Positions 7,915-18,276 are shown, numbered from the stretch's first letter. The stretch is 64,000 bases of DNA from Bacteroidota bacterium (GCA_018816765.1 JAHIUX010000011.1:1-64000); one strand, 5' to 3'. Translations and numbers: made by a program. The notes: generated from the letters alone by a model not told the origin.

Positions 7915-10900
7915 ATGTTAAAAAATGTACTTTTAACAGGAGTCATGGTACTGATTTCGTGTACCTTGGCATTCGCACAACAAGGAAGACTTCAGGGTAA
8001 GATTTTCGAAAAAGAGTCGCGGGAACCCGTTCCCTTTGCCAACATTGTGCTCGAGAACGGAGGAACCATCGTAGGCGGTGCAACATCCGATATGGATGGG
8101 AAATATGTGATCAACCCCATTCCTCCCGGGAAATATGACCTGAGAGCAACATTCGTAGGGTACAATCCTGTTTTAATTAAAGGCATCCAGATCAGCGGTA
8201 ACCAGATTACCTTTTATGATGTGGCCATGGTAAGCACGTCGATTGACCTGCAGACCGTTGAAGTAATTGATTACAAAGTGCCATTGATTTCGAAGGACCA
8301 GACCACCAGCGGTGCATCCATTACCTCAGAAGAAATTTCGAAAATGCCTAACCGCTCAGCCGATGCTGTTGCTGCCACTGTAGGCGGTGTCTTCTCAGCC
8401 GACGGCGAACGTGGCAACGTGCGTGGTGCTCGTTCCGACGCTACCGCGGTGTTTATCGACGGCGTTAGGGTTATCGGTTCAACCAGCCTTCCCCAGTCAG
8501 CCATCGAGCAGGTCGACGTTATCCTTGGTGGAACACCGGCTCAGTACGGTGATGCTACCGGTGGTATCATCAGTGTAACAACCAAAGGACCATCGCGTTC
8601 GTTTGGTGCTGGTGTTGAAGCTGAAACATCAGAATTTCTCGATGCTTTCGGCCATAACCGCTTAGGATTCAACGTTCAGGGACCGCTTATCAAAAGCAAA
8701 ACAAAAAACACTTCACTCCTTGGGTTTTTCGTTGCCGGCGACATCAACTACGCGCGTGATGGCGCAGTTTCGCACAACGGATATTACAAAGCAAAGGACG
8801 ATGTACTCAGAAGTATTGAAAGCGACCCTTTGCGTCCGACAGGTTCAGGAACAGGCACTTACCTGAATTCGGAATTCCTCAGGATGAACGACCTCGATCA
8901 TATCAAAACCTCGCTCAACAGCAAAAATTACGATGTGAGCCTTTCGGGTAACCTGAACATCCGTACCACAGAAACCGTGAACCTTACCTTTGGTGGATCG
9001 TACAATAAATCAGCCGGAAATGCCTTTAACTATGCTGCCTCGCTGTTGAACTACGACAAAAACACCAAGTACGACAACAATACCTGGAGGGTGTACGGAC
9101 GGTTTACCCAGCGTTTCCCGGCCGGTTCCGAAAGCACATCACTGATTAAAAACATATACTATTCCATTTCTGCTGACTACACCAGGATTCAGAATAAGTT
9201 TGGAGATCCTGACCATGGCAGCGACCTCTTTAAATATGGTTATTTAGGCAAGTTCTCGACCTTCAAAACCCCTACGTATCAGTTTGGCAATGACTCTGTG
9301 AACGGAAAATACTACGAAGGCGTTTGGTTGCTCAACTCGTGGGATTTTGACACCCTGGTTACCTGGACTCCTTTCGATATCAACCCACTTGTGGCCAACT
9401 ACACCTCAAGTTATTACGACACTTACGAAGGACAGCCTGAAGATCACTACCGCAACCTCGACCAGATTTTGCTGGGAGGTGCACTTGTAAACGGATTCAC
9501 TCCCAAAACCGTATATGGCCTGTATCAGTCACCCGGAACAAACCAATCAGGTTATCAGCTTACTGACAACGACCAGTTCAGCATCAATGTAGCCGGATCA
9601 ATGGACATTGGCAACCATGAAATAAAACTCGGTTTCCAATACGAACAACGTACAAGCAGGTCGATTGGTTACGGTGCCACCGGACTCTGGAACCTGATGC
9701 GCGGCTTGACCAATTTCCACCTCATCGAGCTTGACAAGGATAACCCATACGTTATCGACTATGAAGGCTTTGTTGATACCATTATGTATCGCCGCCGTTA
9801 CGACGAAAACTCACAACGTATTTTCGACCAGAACCTGCGTCAGCGCCTCGGCCTGCCCATTGCCGGTCTCGATTATATCAACATCGATTCATACGACTTC
9901 AACAACAACACCATTGAATATTATGACCTTGATGGCGTAATGCACACCATTGGGGTTGGTGAAAACCTTTTCGACATCAGCATGTTCAGTGCCGATGAGT
10001 TGTTGAATGATGGTAATTCATACGTAAACTACCTTGGTTTCGACTACAAAGGAAACAAGCAGTCGAACCAGCCAAGTTTCGAGGATTTCTTCAATGCCAA
10101 AGATGAAAACGGACAGTACACCAGGCCTATCGGCGCATTCCAGCCCATATATATGGCTGGTTATCTGCAGGATAAATTCGCATTCAAGGACCTTATCTTC
10201 AACATTGGTGTACGCGTCGACCGCTTCGATGCCAACCAGAAGGTGTTGAAAGATCCTTACTTGCTTTACAACGCATACACCGCCGGTGAAGTATCCGAAA
10301 TCAAAGGTCAGCCGGTGTCGCACCCACAGGGTATCGGTAACGACTACACCGTATATGTTGACAAAGTGGATGACCCTTCACGCATTGTTGGTTACCGCTT
10401 CGAAAACACCTGGTATAATGCTGAAGGTGCTGTAATTCAGGACCCATCAGTACTTGATGCCGGTTCCGGTATTTCTCCTTTCGTGATCAATCCTGATCAG
10501 CAAAGGGTCGATATCAACTCATTTAAGGATTACGATCCTCAGTTCAGTGTCATGCCACGTATTTCGTTCTCGTTCCCCATTTCGGACGAAGCGCTGTTCT
10601 TTGCACACTACGATGTGTTGACACAGAGGCCGACAAGTAACCTCTTCTCGAACCCGGCAACCTATTATTTCTTCGAAAATATTGGTACCACCATCAACAA
10701 CCCATCATTGAAGCCTACACAAACCATCGACTATGAGCTTGGTTTTACCCAAAAACTGACCAACACCTCATCGTTGACCTTCACGAGTTTCTACCGTGAA
10801 ATGCGTAATATGATTCAGATCTACCGCTTCACCGGTGCGTATCCAAAAGCATACAACTCATACAACAACCTCGACTTTGGTACCGTAAAAGGACTCACTG

Positions 10901-11622
10901 TTGAATATGACCTGCGCCGCACGAACAATGCCAGGATCAGGGCCAGCTACACCCTTCAGTTTGCCAATGCAACCGGAGCCAGCACCACAACCGCTGCTGC
11001 ACTCGTTGCCGCCGGATTGCCCAACCTGCGTTCGACCATACCAATGCCATGGGACCGTCGTCACCAGTTTAACCTGCTGTTCGACTACCGTTACGGTGCC
11101 GGTAAAGAATACAACGGACCAAGCATCAGCCGCGAGAAGAAAGACAAGGCTCCTGTGCAGGTGCTGAAGAATACCGGATTCTCATTGACAATGAATGGTG
11201 GATCGGGTACTCCGTATACTGCATCGCGCAATGTGACCTCACCGATCTCTGGTGGCAGCAACCTGCTTAAAGGAAGTTACTTTGGTTCACGCCTGCCATG
11301 GCAGTTCCGCCTCGATCTGCGTATCGATAAGGACATTGATTTCAACATAGGCAAGAAAGAAAACGACAACAAGCGCAGCGCGTATATGAACGTATATGTT
11401 CAGATACTTAATTTGCTCAATACCAAGAACGTACTCGGTGTTTATCCAGCCACTGGTAACCCCAATGATGACGGCTACCTTTCGGCTCCTGAATGGCAAC
11501 GTCAGATTATTTCGCAAACAAATCCCGAATCGTTCAGGGAGTTGTATTCCCTCTATGTTGATTTCCCCGGAAACTACAGTTCTCCACGTCAGATCAGGTT
11601 AGGTGTCGTATTAAACTTCTAA
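7915..11622 (+). CDS. TonB-dependent receptor with carboxypeptidase-like N-domain
   Basis: This 1235-residue outer-membrane protein has a signal peptide (MLKNVLLTGVMVLISCTLAF, cleavage near residue 22). A carboxypeptidase-regulatory-like beta-sandwich follows (GRLQGKIFEKESREPVPFAN, residues about 24-110), then a plug domain (VRGARSDATAVFIDGVRV, IEQVDVILGGTPAQYGDATG) and a long barrel ending in RQIRLGVVLNF. It should import a large substrate with energy from TonB, or act as a surface assembly partner. It lacks a partner SusD gene; instead it heads a cluster with a large secreted protein and a PorV-like barrel, 27 and 5 bases apart. A weak promoter element TATCTTTA lies at 7861-7868. The substrate cannot be deduced. 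Confidence 0.93.
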   Translation: MLKNVLLTGVMVLISCTLAFAQQGRLQGKIFEKESREPVPFANIVLENGGTIVGGATSDMDGKYVINPIPPGKYDLRATFVGYNPVLIKGIQISGNQITFYDVAMVSTSIDLQTVEVIDYKVPLISKDQTTSGASITSEEISKMPNRSADAVAATVGGVFSADGERGNVRGARSDATAVFIDGVRVIGSTSLPQSAIEQVDVILGGTPAQYGDATGGIISVTTKGPSRSFGAGVEAETSEFLDAFGHNRLGFNVQGPLIKSKTKNTSLLGFFVAGDINYARDGAVSHNGYYKAKDDVLRSIESDPLRPTGSGTGTYLNSEFLRMNDLDHIKTSLNSKNYDVSLSGNLNIRTTETVNLTFGGSYNKSAGNAFNYAASLLNYDKNTKYDNNTWRVYGRFTQRFPAGSESTSLIKNIYYSISADYTRIQNKFGDPDHGSDLFKYGYLGKFSTFKTPTYQFGNDSVNGKYYEGVWLLNSWDFDTLVTWTPFDINPLVANYTSSYYDTYEGQPEDHYRNLDQILLGGALVNGFTPKTVYGLYQSPGTNQSGYQLTDNDQFSINVAGSMDIGNHEIKLGFQYEQRTSRSIGYGATGLWNLMRGLTNFHLIELDKDNPYVIDYEGFVDTIMYRRRYDENSQRIFDQNLRQRLGLPIAGLDYINIDSYDFNNNTIEYYDLDGVMHTIGVGENLFDISMFSADELLNDGNSYVNYLGFDYKGNKQSNQPSFEDFFNAKDENGQYTRPIGAFQPIYMAGYLQDKFAFKDLIFNIGVRVDRFDANQKVLKDPYLLYNAYTAGEVSEIKGQPVSHPQGIGNDYTVYVDKVDDPSRIVGYRFENTWYNAEGAVIQDPSVLDAGSGISPFVINPDQQRVDINSFKDYDPQFSVMPRISFSFPISDEALFFAHYDVLTQRPTSNLFSNPATYYFFENIGTTINNPSLKPTQTIDYELGFTQKLTNTSSLTFTSFYREMRNMIQIYRFTGAYPKAYNSYNNLDFGTVKGLTVEYDLRRTNNARIRASYTLQFANATGASTTTAAALVAAGLPNLRSTIPMPWDRRHQFNLLFDYRYGAGKEYNGPSISREKKDKAPVQVLKNTGFSLTMNGGSGTPYTASRNVTSPISGGSNLLKGSYFGSRLPWQFRLDLRIDKDIDFNIGKKENDNKRSAYMNVYVQILNLLNTKNVLGVYPATGNPNDDGYLSAPEWQRQIISQTNPESFRELYSLYVDFPGNYSSPRQIRLGVVLNF

Positions 11623-11649
11623 TCCCTGGCTTCAGAAAAAATTTGTGCT

Positions 11650-14600
11650 ATGAAAAAAAATGCTCAGACAATGAATAAAGTAATCCGAATGCTTCTAGCG
11701 GCAACACTGTGTCTGCTTGTTGTATTACCTGCCAAGGCAGAGGAATACAAATTTGCCGCTCCAAAAACCACCTATGCCCTTAAGGAAACAACCGCTGGTT
11801 GTTCGCCTTCATCGGCCTTCGAATGGCTCGATATTAACAACGTCAAGGCCCGTATCAATGCAGGTGGCGATATGTGGTGGGACCTGCCAGGTGGGACCGG
11901 ATCAAAGTACTATATCCCTAAAGCCGGCTCAGCAACATCCATGTTCTCCGGATCACTCTGGATCGGTGGACTCGACATCAACAACCAGCTGAAACTTGCT
12001 GCCCAGCGCTACCGCCAGGTGGGTATCGACTACTGGACAGGCCCGCTGACCATTGACGGAACAGCTGCAACGGACAACACCGTGTGCGCCCAGTACGACA
12101 AACAATGGAAAATCAACCGCGCCGATGTGGATGAATTCCTCACCAACGTTGACCCGGCTACCGGTGCATTCGTTCCGAGTGAAAGCTACACCATTCCGAA
12201 ATCAATCCTCGAATGGCCTGCCCATGGCGACATTTCGAAAAATCAGAGCTATTACCTCGCTCCTTTTTTCGATGTTGACGGCGACTATGAATACAATCCG
12301 CTTGCCGGCGACTATCCATATTATGATATCGACAACAGCCTTTGTCACACCAAAACCCCTACTATGGACGAATCTGTTGAAGGTTCGCTCTACGGATCAG
12401 TATTGGCCGACCAGGTTGTTAAAGGTGACCAGACCATTTGGTGGGTGTTTAATGACAAAGGTAATTTCCACACCGAAACCAATGGTGCTGCCATTGGTAT
12501 GGAAATCAGGGCTCAGGCTTTTGGTTTTGCTACCAATGATGAAATCAACAACATGACTTTCTACAGTTACGAAATCATCAACCGTTCAACCTTCGAACTG
12601 ACCCAGACCTACTTTTCACTGTGGGTTGACCCGGACCTTGGTTATGCTGCTGACGACTTTACCGGTTGCGACGTTGGTCGTGGACTCGGTTATGTATACA
12701 ACGGTAAAGCTGTTGACGGAAGCAACGAGCCTGAATCATACGGCAATCAGCCTCCGGCAATCGGAGTCGACTTCTTCCAGGGACCGTATATGGATCCCGA
12801 TGGTCTCGACAACCCGAAATACCGCTACGTTATTGATGAAAACGGTGATACCACCGGCAGGGAACAAATCTGCGACGTCAGCATCAATGGTGTTAACTTC
12901 GGTAACGGCATCGTTGATGATGAGCGTTACGGGATGAGAAGATTTATCTATCACAACAACTCAAGTGGCGATCTTGGTGACCCACAGATTGCACCTGAAT
13001 ACTACAATTACCTGCGCGGTAAATGGAAAGCCGGACGCGATATGGAATACGGCGGAAATGCCTTCCCTGACGGCCCCGGAACCGTTGGACCAATCTGCGA
13101 CTTTATGTTCCCGGGTGATACCGACCCATGTAACTGGGGTACCGGCGGATTCCCGCCCAATGGTGGCTATAACCAAAACGGTATTTACTGGACTGAAGAA
13201 ACCGGAAACAACGGAACTCCCAACGACCCTGCTGACCGCCGTTTTATGCAGTCGGCCGGACCTTTCACCCTGAAACCAGGTTCTGTAAACTATATCACTG
13301 TGGGTATTCCATGGGCACGTGCCAACTCAGGCGGTGCATGGGCCTCAGTTGAACTGCTGCGCGTTGTTGACGATAAATGCCAGTCACTGTTCGATAATTG
13401 CTTCAAGGTTATTGACGGACCAAGTGCACCGGACCTCACCTTCCAGGAACTTGACCGCGAACTGATTGTGTATATTTCCAATTCGCCTTCATCGAACAAT
13501 TACAACGAAGAATACCTTGAGCACGATCCGAACATCATTCAGCCAAACCCAAGCGACCCAACCAAACGCAGCGACTCATTGTACCGCTTCGAAGGTTACC
13601 TGATTTATCAGTTGAAGGATGCTACTGTAAGTGTTGAGAGCCTGCATGATCCTGATAAAGCACGCTTGGTTGCCCAGCTCGACAAGAAAAACGGCGTTGG
13701 CAAACTGGTGAATTACTATTTCGATGACTATATCGGCTCGAATGTACCGGTTGTTGAAGTTGTTGGTGGCGATAACGGCATCAAACATTCATTCAAACTC
13801 ACACAGGATGCCTTTGCTACCGGTGATGTGAAGCTTGTGAACCACAAACAATATTATTTCCTCGGTATTGCGTATGCTTTTAATGAATACATGCCATATT
13901 CGCAGGAACCAGGTGTAATTAATGGCTTGCTCGGACAAAAAGTACCTTTCCTTGCCGGTCGTAAAAATATCGGTGACAAACGCAATGGAGGAAAAGCTTA
14001 TGTAGCCATCCCGCACAAAACCATCAATGGCCTGGCCATGAATGCCAATTACGGTGAAGGTCCTGAAATCACCCGAATTGCTGGTCACGGAAATGGTGGT
14101 TTGATGATCGAACTCAGTGATGAGACGGTGGACGAAATCATGAACAAACCACCAGCCGGACCTGACAATCGCTTTGGCGATCCAAACTATCCGATTGCTT
14201 ACAATGCAAAATATAAAAAAGGATATGGTCCGATCAATGTTAAGGTTATCGACCCATTGAACGTTGTTGATGCTGATTACGAACTGTATATGGACACCTT
14301 CCGTCTTGTGCGTCTGTACAAGGTAACCGGTGAAGCCGACATCAAGGGTGATACCGCAAGTAAACGCGTTACCAACTGGTACCTGAAAGACCTCGCAACC
14401 GGTCAGGTGACCAAGTCGGATACCACCATCCTCGCCAACGACGAGCAATTGTTCCTCAGCAAAGGTATCTCAGTACAGATCACGCAGCCCTACAGTCCAG
14501 GCCCATACCGCGTTGGACAAAATGCAGCCAACAAGGTAATGTTCAGGATTCTGGCTCAGAATAACGGCTTTATTGAGTCATCCATATCTTATGCTGACAG

Positions 14601-16020
14601 TTCACGCAGGTGGCTTGATGGCATCAGTGATGAAGACATTCCGGGCTTTGCCTTGAACTGGATTCGTTCAGGATCATACAAAGATCAGGAAAACAGCAGC
14701 TTCGACGACTGGAACATGTCATCTGACCCGAACCGTCCATGGGACCCTGAGGAATCATATGAAAAAATTGCCAAGGGAACATGGGCACCATATTCACTTG
14801 TTGCCTATGGTAACAACGTGAGCCAGGGACCTGTTCAAAGCAATGTTGGTCCTGCCTTCTCCGAAGATTCAAAAACCGCCAGCAGGTTCGAGAATATCTG
14901 CAGTGTCGACATCGTGCTGACACCGGATAAATCGAAATGGACCCGCAGTGCCGTCCTTGAAATGCAGTTTGACCGCACCCTCGCCGAAGGCAATGCACCA
15001 CGTTTCGGACTACGCAAATCACCTTCGGTTGATAAAGATGGTGTTCCTGCTTCGGCAATGGACCTCGAACCAAGCGACAATCCAAATGATCCTAACTACA
15101 TTGGTAGTTATGGTATGGGTTGGTTCCCCGGATATGCAATCAATGTGGAAACAGGCGAGCGCCTCAACATCATGTTTGGTGAAGACTCATACCTGTCGGC
15201 GCAGAATGGCCGCGATATGCAGTTCAATCCACCGGCAAAAGACCTGAGCCTGCCAAGCCAGATTCTGGATCCGAATATCTTCAGTCAGACATCGTTCAAT
15301 GCCCTGATGGGTGGACAGCATTATGTGTACATCATGCGCCACGATTATTACAAATTCGCACAGCAAACCCTGTCGTTCGAATTCCCGTCACCAGCCTATG
15401 ATGCCGGAAGGTATGCACACAGTGTGCTTGATACCATCTTTAATACCCAGTTCCCCTTCATTACCAACTATTTCTATTCACAAATCATGTATGTGGGTAT
15501 GCCAATGGCCGTAAAAGGCCAGCCATGGCTGTCGAATGACGTGAAGATCAGGATCAGGGTGGGTAAACAATATGCACCTAACTTCTCAACACTTCCGCTG
15601 GATACCGTATATCCGGGAATGGATGTGAATAACTTCCAGCCCAAATATGCCTTCTCGACAAAGAACATTGCCACCGAAGAAAGGAATGCAGCAAAACTGA
15701 AGACCGACCTCGACCTCATCAACGTGGTGCCCAATCCTTATTACGCTTATTCAGCCTATGAGGCCAATGCACTCGACAACAGGATTAAGATTACCAACCT
15801 GCCCGAAAAGTGTATTGTCACCGTTTACAATATGAGTGGCACCAAGATCCGTCAGTTCAAAAAAGACGAACCCAAGACCTCAATCGATTGGGACCTCAAG
15901 AACTTTGCCGGTGTGCCGATTTCGAGCGGGATTTACCTGATCCACGTGAAGTCAGCTGATGGAGAACGCATCATTAAATGGTTTGGAACAATGCGTCCGA
16001 TCGACCTGAATACCTTCTAA
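11650..16020 (+). CDS. Very large secreted protein with T9SS-like C-terminal domain
   Basis: The 1456-residue product has a signal peptide (MLLAATLCLLVVLPAKAEE core, cleavage near residue 31). A long extracellular region rich in aspartate, asparagine, glycine and aromatic residues follows (for example AGGDMWWDLPGGTGSKYYIP and SGSLWIGGLDINNQLKLAAQ). The C-terminal beta domain begins around VVPNPYYAYSAYE and contains IVTVYNMSGTKIRQFKK and PISSGIYLIHVKSADGE, the form of a T9SS sorting domain, although its end (FGTMRPIDLNTF) is atypical. It lies between the TonB receptor and the PorV-like gene, so it is probably exported by T9SS and held at the surface. No enzymatic motif was recognised. The start at 11650 is used; an in-frame ATG at 11671 is possible. 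Confidence 0.85.
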   Translation: MKKNAQTMNKVIRMLLAATLCLLVVLPAKAEEYKFAAPKTTYALKETTAGCSPSSAFEWLDINNVKARINAGGDMWWDLPGGTGSKYYIPKAGSATSMFSGSLWIGGLDINNQLKLAAQRYRQVGIDYWTGPLTIDGTAATDNTVCAQYDKQWKINRADVDEFLTNVDPATGAFVPSESYTIPKSILEWPAHGDISKNQSYYLAPFFDVDGDYEYNPLAGDYPYYDIDNSLCHTKTPTMDESVEGSLYGSVLADQVVKGDQTIWWVFNDKGNFHTETNGAAIGMEIRAQAFGFATNDEINNMTFYSYEIINRSTFELTQTYFSLWVDPDLGYAADDFTGCDVGRGLGYVYNGKAVDGSNEPESYGNQPPAIGVDFFQGPYMDPDGLDNPKYRYVIDENGDTTGREQICDVSINGVNFGNGIVDDERYGMRRFIYHNNSSGDLGDPQIAPEYYNYLRGKWKAGRDMEYGGNAFPDGPGTVGPICDFMFPGDTDPCNWGTGGFPPNGGYNQNGIYWTEETGNNGTPNDPADRRFMQSAGPFTLKPGSVNYITVGIPWARANSGGAWASVELLRVVDDKCQSLFDNCFKVIDGPSAPDLTFQELDRELIVYISNSPSSNNYNEEYLEHDPNIIQPNPSDPTKRSDSLYRFEGYLIYQLKDATVSVESLHDPDKARLVAQLDKKNGVGKLVNYYFDDYIGSNVPVVEVVGGDNGIKHSFKLTQDAFATGDVKLVNHKQYYFLGIAYAFNEYMPYSQEPGVINGLLGQKVPFLAGRKNIGDKRNGGKAYVAIPHKTINGLAMNANYGEGPEITRIAGHGNGGLMIELSDETVDEIMNKPPAGPDNRFGDPNYPIAYNAKYKKGYGPINVKVIDPLNVVDADYELYMDTFRLVRLYKVTGEADIKGDTASKRVTNWYLKDLATGQVTKSDTTILANDEQLFLSKGISVQITQPYSPGPYRVGQNAANKVMFRILAQNNGFIESSISYADSSRRWLDGISDEDIPGFALNWIRSGSYKDQENSSFDDWNMSSDPNRPWDPEESYEKIAKGTWAPYSLVAYGNNVSQGPVQSNVGPAFSEDSKTASRFENICSVDIVLTPDKSKWTRSAVLEMQFDRTLAEGNAPRFGLRKSPSVDKDGVPASAMDLEPSDNPNDPNYIGSYGMGWFPGYAINVETGERLNIMFGEDSYLSAQNGRDMQFNPPAKDLSLPSQILDPNIFSQTSFNALMGGQHYVYIMRHDYYKFAQQTLSFEFPSPAYDAGRYAHSVLDTIFNTQFPFITNYFYSQIMYVGMPMAVKGQPWLSNDVKIRIRVGKQYAPNFSTLPLDTVYPGMDVNNFQPKYAFSTKNIATEERNAAKLKTDLDLINVVPNPYYAYSAYEANALDNRIKITNLPEKCIVTVYNMSGTKIRQFKKDEPKTSIDWDLKNFAGVPISSGIYLIHVKSADGERIIKWFGTMRPIDLNTF

Positions 16021-16025
16021 AACCA

Positions 16026-17123
16026 ATGAATAGAGAATCTGAAAAAAATATGATTATGAAGACTTTGTATAGATATCTAATAATTTCAGGGCTTGTTCTG
16101 CTGATTACCTTTCCCATGCAAACTGTTATGGCGGGTAACAAAGACAGGTCGGGACAAGCTGGTGCATCAGAGTTGCTGATTAACCCCTGGGGCAGAAGCA
16201 CAGGGTGGGGAAATGCCGGAATGGCAAGCATCAGGGGGCTCGAAGGTATTTGGAGTAATGTTGCCGGTACTGCGTTCACCAAACGTACCGAAGGCATTGT
16301 AGCCCATACCAACTGGCTCAAAGGCTCCGATGTGAACATCTATTCGTTCGGATTTACCCAAAAAGTAGGCGAAGCCGGTGCGCTCAGCCTTGGCATCATG
16401 TCGATGAATTTTGGCGAAATTCCCATCACCACCACAAGTTATCCTGATGGCGGCCTTGGTACCTTTTCACCAAACCTGCTGAATATCAGCATTGGCTATG
16501 CCAAATCATTTTCGAACAGCATCTATGCCGGTTTCGTCATGAAAATCATCTCTGAAAGCATCTCCGACGTGAGTGCCCAGGGTGTTGCCATCGATGCCGG
16601 TATCCAATACCTCACCGGTAAAGATGAAAACATCCATTTTGGAATCACCTTGAAAAACATCGGCCCCACCATGCAGTTCTCGGGCGACGGTCTTTCATTG
16701 CGTTCCTTCATCCCGGGACAGGAAACACAGTTTACTGTGGAACAACGTTCAGAAGCATTTGAGTTGCCAACACAATTGGTTATCGGAACTGCTTACGACT
16801 TTTTGTTCCCTGATGACTACCGCTTTACCCTCGCCGGTAACTTTACCTCAAACTCATTCACCAACGACCAGATTACCCTTGGTGGTGAAGTCAGCCTGAA
16901 GGATTACGTCATGCTGAGGGGCGGATACACCTACGAATCAGGCATCTGGGGCGATATTGAAACAGCTGACAAAATCAATGTTTCGAAAGGCCTTAGTCTT
17001 GGTGCAACTGTTCAGGTGCCATTGAATAAAGCAAACGGATCAGCCATCTCGATTGATTATTCATACCGCGATACGGATCATTTTAATGGAAACCATACGA
17101 TAGGAGCACGCATTAGTTTCTAA
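16026..17123 (+). CDS. PorV/PorQ-family outer-membrane protein
   Basis: The 365-residue protein has a signal peptide and an outer-membrane barrel sequence with alternating strands. It begins with the family-typical GASELLINPWGRSTGWGNAG and MASIRGLEGIWSNVAGTAF, contains LNISIGYAKSFSNSIYAGF, and ends in HTIGARISF. PorV shuttles T9SS cargo from the translocon to the attachment complex; paralogues next to cargo genes are thought to serve that cargo. The gene starts 5 bases after the large secreted protein, so the two are very likely translated as a pair. Start codons at 16050 or 16056 would give a tighter signal peptide and remain possible. Confidence 0.88.
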   Translation: MNRESEKNMIMKTLYRYLIISGLVLLITFPMQTVMAGNKDRSGQAGASELLINPWGRSTGWGNAGMASIRGLEGIWSNVAGTAFTKRTEGIVAHTNWLKGSDVNIYSFGFTQKVGEAGALSLGIMSMNFGEIPITTTSYPDGGLGTFSPNLLNISIGYAKSFSNSIYAGFVMKIISESISDVSAQGVAIDAGIQYLTGKDENIHFGITLKNIGPTMQFSGDGLSLRSFIPGQETQFTVEQRSEAFELPTQLVIGTAYDFLFPDDYRFTLAGNFTSNSFTNDQITLGGEVSLKDYVMLRGGYTYESGIWGDIETADKINVSKGLSLGATVQVPLNKANGSAISIDYSYRDTDHFNGNHTIGARISF

Positions 17124-17149
17124 TGCTGTTGGTATAACAAAATAAATTA

Positions 17150-17157
17150 TAACTTTG
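17150..17157 (+). promoter_or_regulatory. -7 promoter element before greA
   Basis: TAACTTTG at 17150-17157 matches TAnnTTTG. Transcription would start near 17163, immediately before a terminator-like hairpin at 17170-17192, leaving a leader of about 60 bases to greA. Confidence 0.5.
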
Positions 17158-17169
17158 CCACCGAAAAGG

Positions 17170-17192
17170 CCCTTAATCACTTAAGGGTCTTT
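17170..17192 (+). terminator. Intrinsic terminator between PorV-like gene and greA
   Basis: A 7-bp perfect stem CCCTTAA/TTAAGGG with loop TCAC is followed by TCTTTTT. It would end the upstream surface-protein operon, but it lies just downstream of the likely greA promoter. Confidence 0.75.
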
Positions 17193-17221
17193 TTATCTTA
17201 TTATTTTAAACACAATTCACC

Positions 17222-17707
17222 ATGTCGGACACCAAGTATTTTACCGAAGAAGGCCTGCAGAAACTTAAAGATGAACTCGATAACCTGATGTCGAAAGAAC
17301 GGCCAAGGATATCGCAGATGATCGCTGAAGCCCGCGACAAGGGAGACCTTTCGGAAAATGCAGAATATGATGCAGCCAAGGACGCCCAGGCAATGCTTGA
17401 GCTTAAAATCTCACAGCTTCAGGATCTGCTGATCAATGCACGTATAATTGACGAATCGAAAATGGACATCACCAAGGTGCTGCTGCTTTCAAAAGTGAGT
17501 ATCAAAAACCTGAAGTCAGGCGCCGTGATGACCTATACCCTTGTTCCTGAAAAAGAAGCCGACCTGAAGAGTGGTAAAATCTCCGTTAATTCACCGATTT
17601 CGAAAGGATTGCTCGGAAAATCCGTGGGTGATCAGGTAGAAATAACGGTTCCCGCCGGAAAAATGACATTTGAAATTATCGAGATCAAACGTGAATCAAC
17701 AAATTGA
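17222..17707 (+). CDS. greA: Transcription elongation factor GreA
   Basis: The 161-residue protein has the two-domain form of Gre factors: an N-terminal antiparallel coiled coil (LQKLKDELDNLMSKERPRIS, then the tip with acidic residues in EARDKGDLSENAEYDAAKD) and a C-terminal FKBP-like domain with ISVNSPISKGLLGKSVGD and the closing KMTFEIIEIKR. It enters the RNA polymerase secondary channel and stimulates cleavage of backtracked transcripts. It is followed after 3 bases by the HIT-family gene, an arrangement often kept in Bacteroidota. Confidence 0.97.
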   Translation: MSDTKYFTEEGLQKLKDELDNLMSKERPRISQMIAEARDKGDLSENAEYDAAKDAQAMLELKISQLQDLLINARIIDESKMDITKVLLLSKVSIKNLKSGAVMTYTLVPEKEADLKSGKISVNSPISKGLLGKSVGDQVEITVPAGKMTFEIIEIKRESTN

Positions 17708-17710
17708 GTT

Positions 17711-18103
17711 ATGGCAACCATTTTCACAAAAATCATTCAAGGCGAAATTCCCTGCTATAAGATTGCTGAAGATGAACGCTTCTTCGCCTTTCTCGACATC
17801 AGTCCGCTCGCAAAAGGGCATACCCTGGTAATCCCGAAAAATGAAACGGATTATATTTTTGACCTCGGTGATACCGAACTGGCTGACATGATGGTATTTG
17901 CCAAAAATGTGGCCAAAGCCATCGAAAAGGTCGTGCCCTGCCGCAAAATGGGCCTCACCATCATCGGCCTCGAAGTGCCCCACGCTCACATCCACCTGAT
18001 TCCGATCAACACCATTTACGATATGGATTTCAAACAGCCAAAGCTGAAACTTTCGGCTGAGGAGTTTGAAAGCCTCGCAAGCCAGATCAGGGCAGCACTG
18101 TAA
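17711..18103 (+). CDS. HIT-family nucleotide hydrolase
   Basis: The 130-residue cytoplasmic protein carries the histidine-triad motif HAHIHLIP with His91, His93 and His95, and the N-terminal TIFTKIIQGEIPCYKIAED typical of the HINT/Hit1 branch. Such enzymes hydrolyse purine nucleoside phosphoramidates and related adenylylated compounds. The gene is 3 bases downstream of greA and shares its transcript. Its natural substrate is not known. No gene or obvious terminator was seen in the 173 bases that separate it from the convergent purF-like gene. Confidence 0.93.
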   Translation: MATIFTKIIQGEIPCYKIAEDERFFAFLDISPLAKGHTLVIPKNETDYIFDLGDTELADMMVFAKNVAKAIEKVVPCRKMGLTIIGLEVPHAHIHLIPINTIYDMDFKQPKLKLSAEEFESLASQIRAAL

Positions 18104-18276
18104 TCAGTGAGTTCTTCTGAAAGCCGAATGTAATTTGTGTGGCAGCAATACGGTAAGCACCTGCCCGAAATTATAACAGCTCAAGGCTTTTCTGCATAAG
18201 TCCTGAAAAGGCCGACAATTATCCACGACAAGCCGCTGCCCTAACCCTTTCCTAAAAAAGCAGTGAATTATTTAGG

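Noticed and set aside
13789-14448. 219-codon open frame on the minus strand
   Set aside because: It lies opposite the 1456-residue secreted protein and has no signal, domain or promoter.
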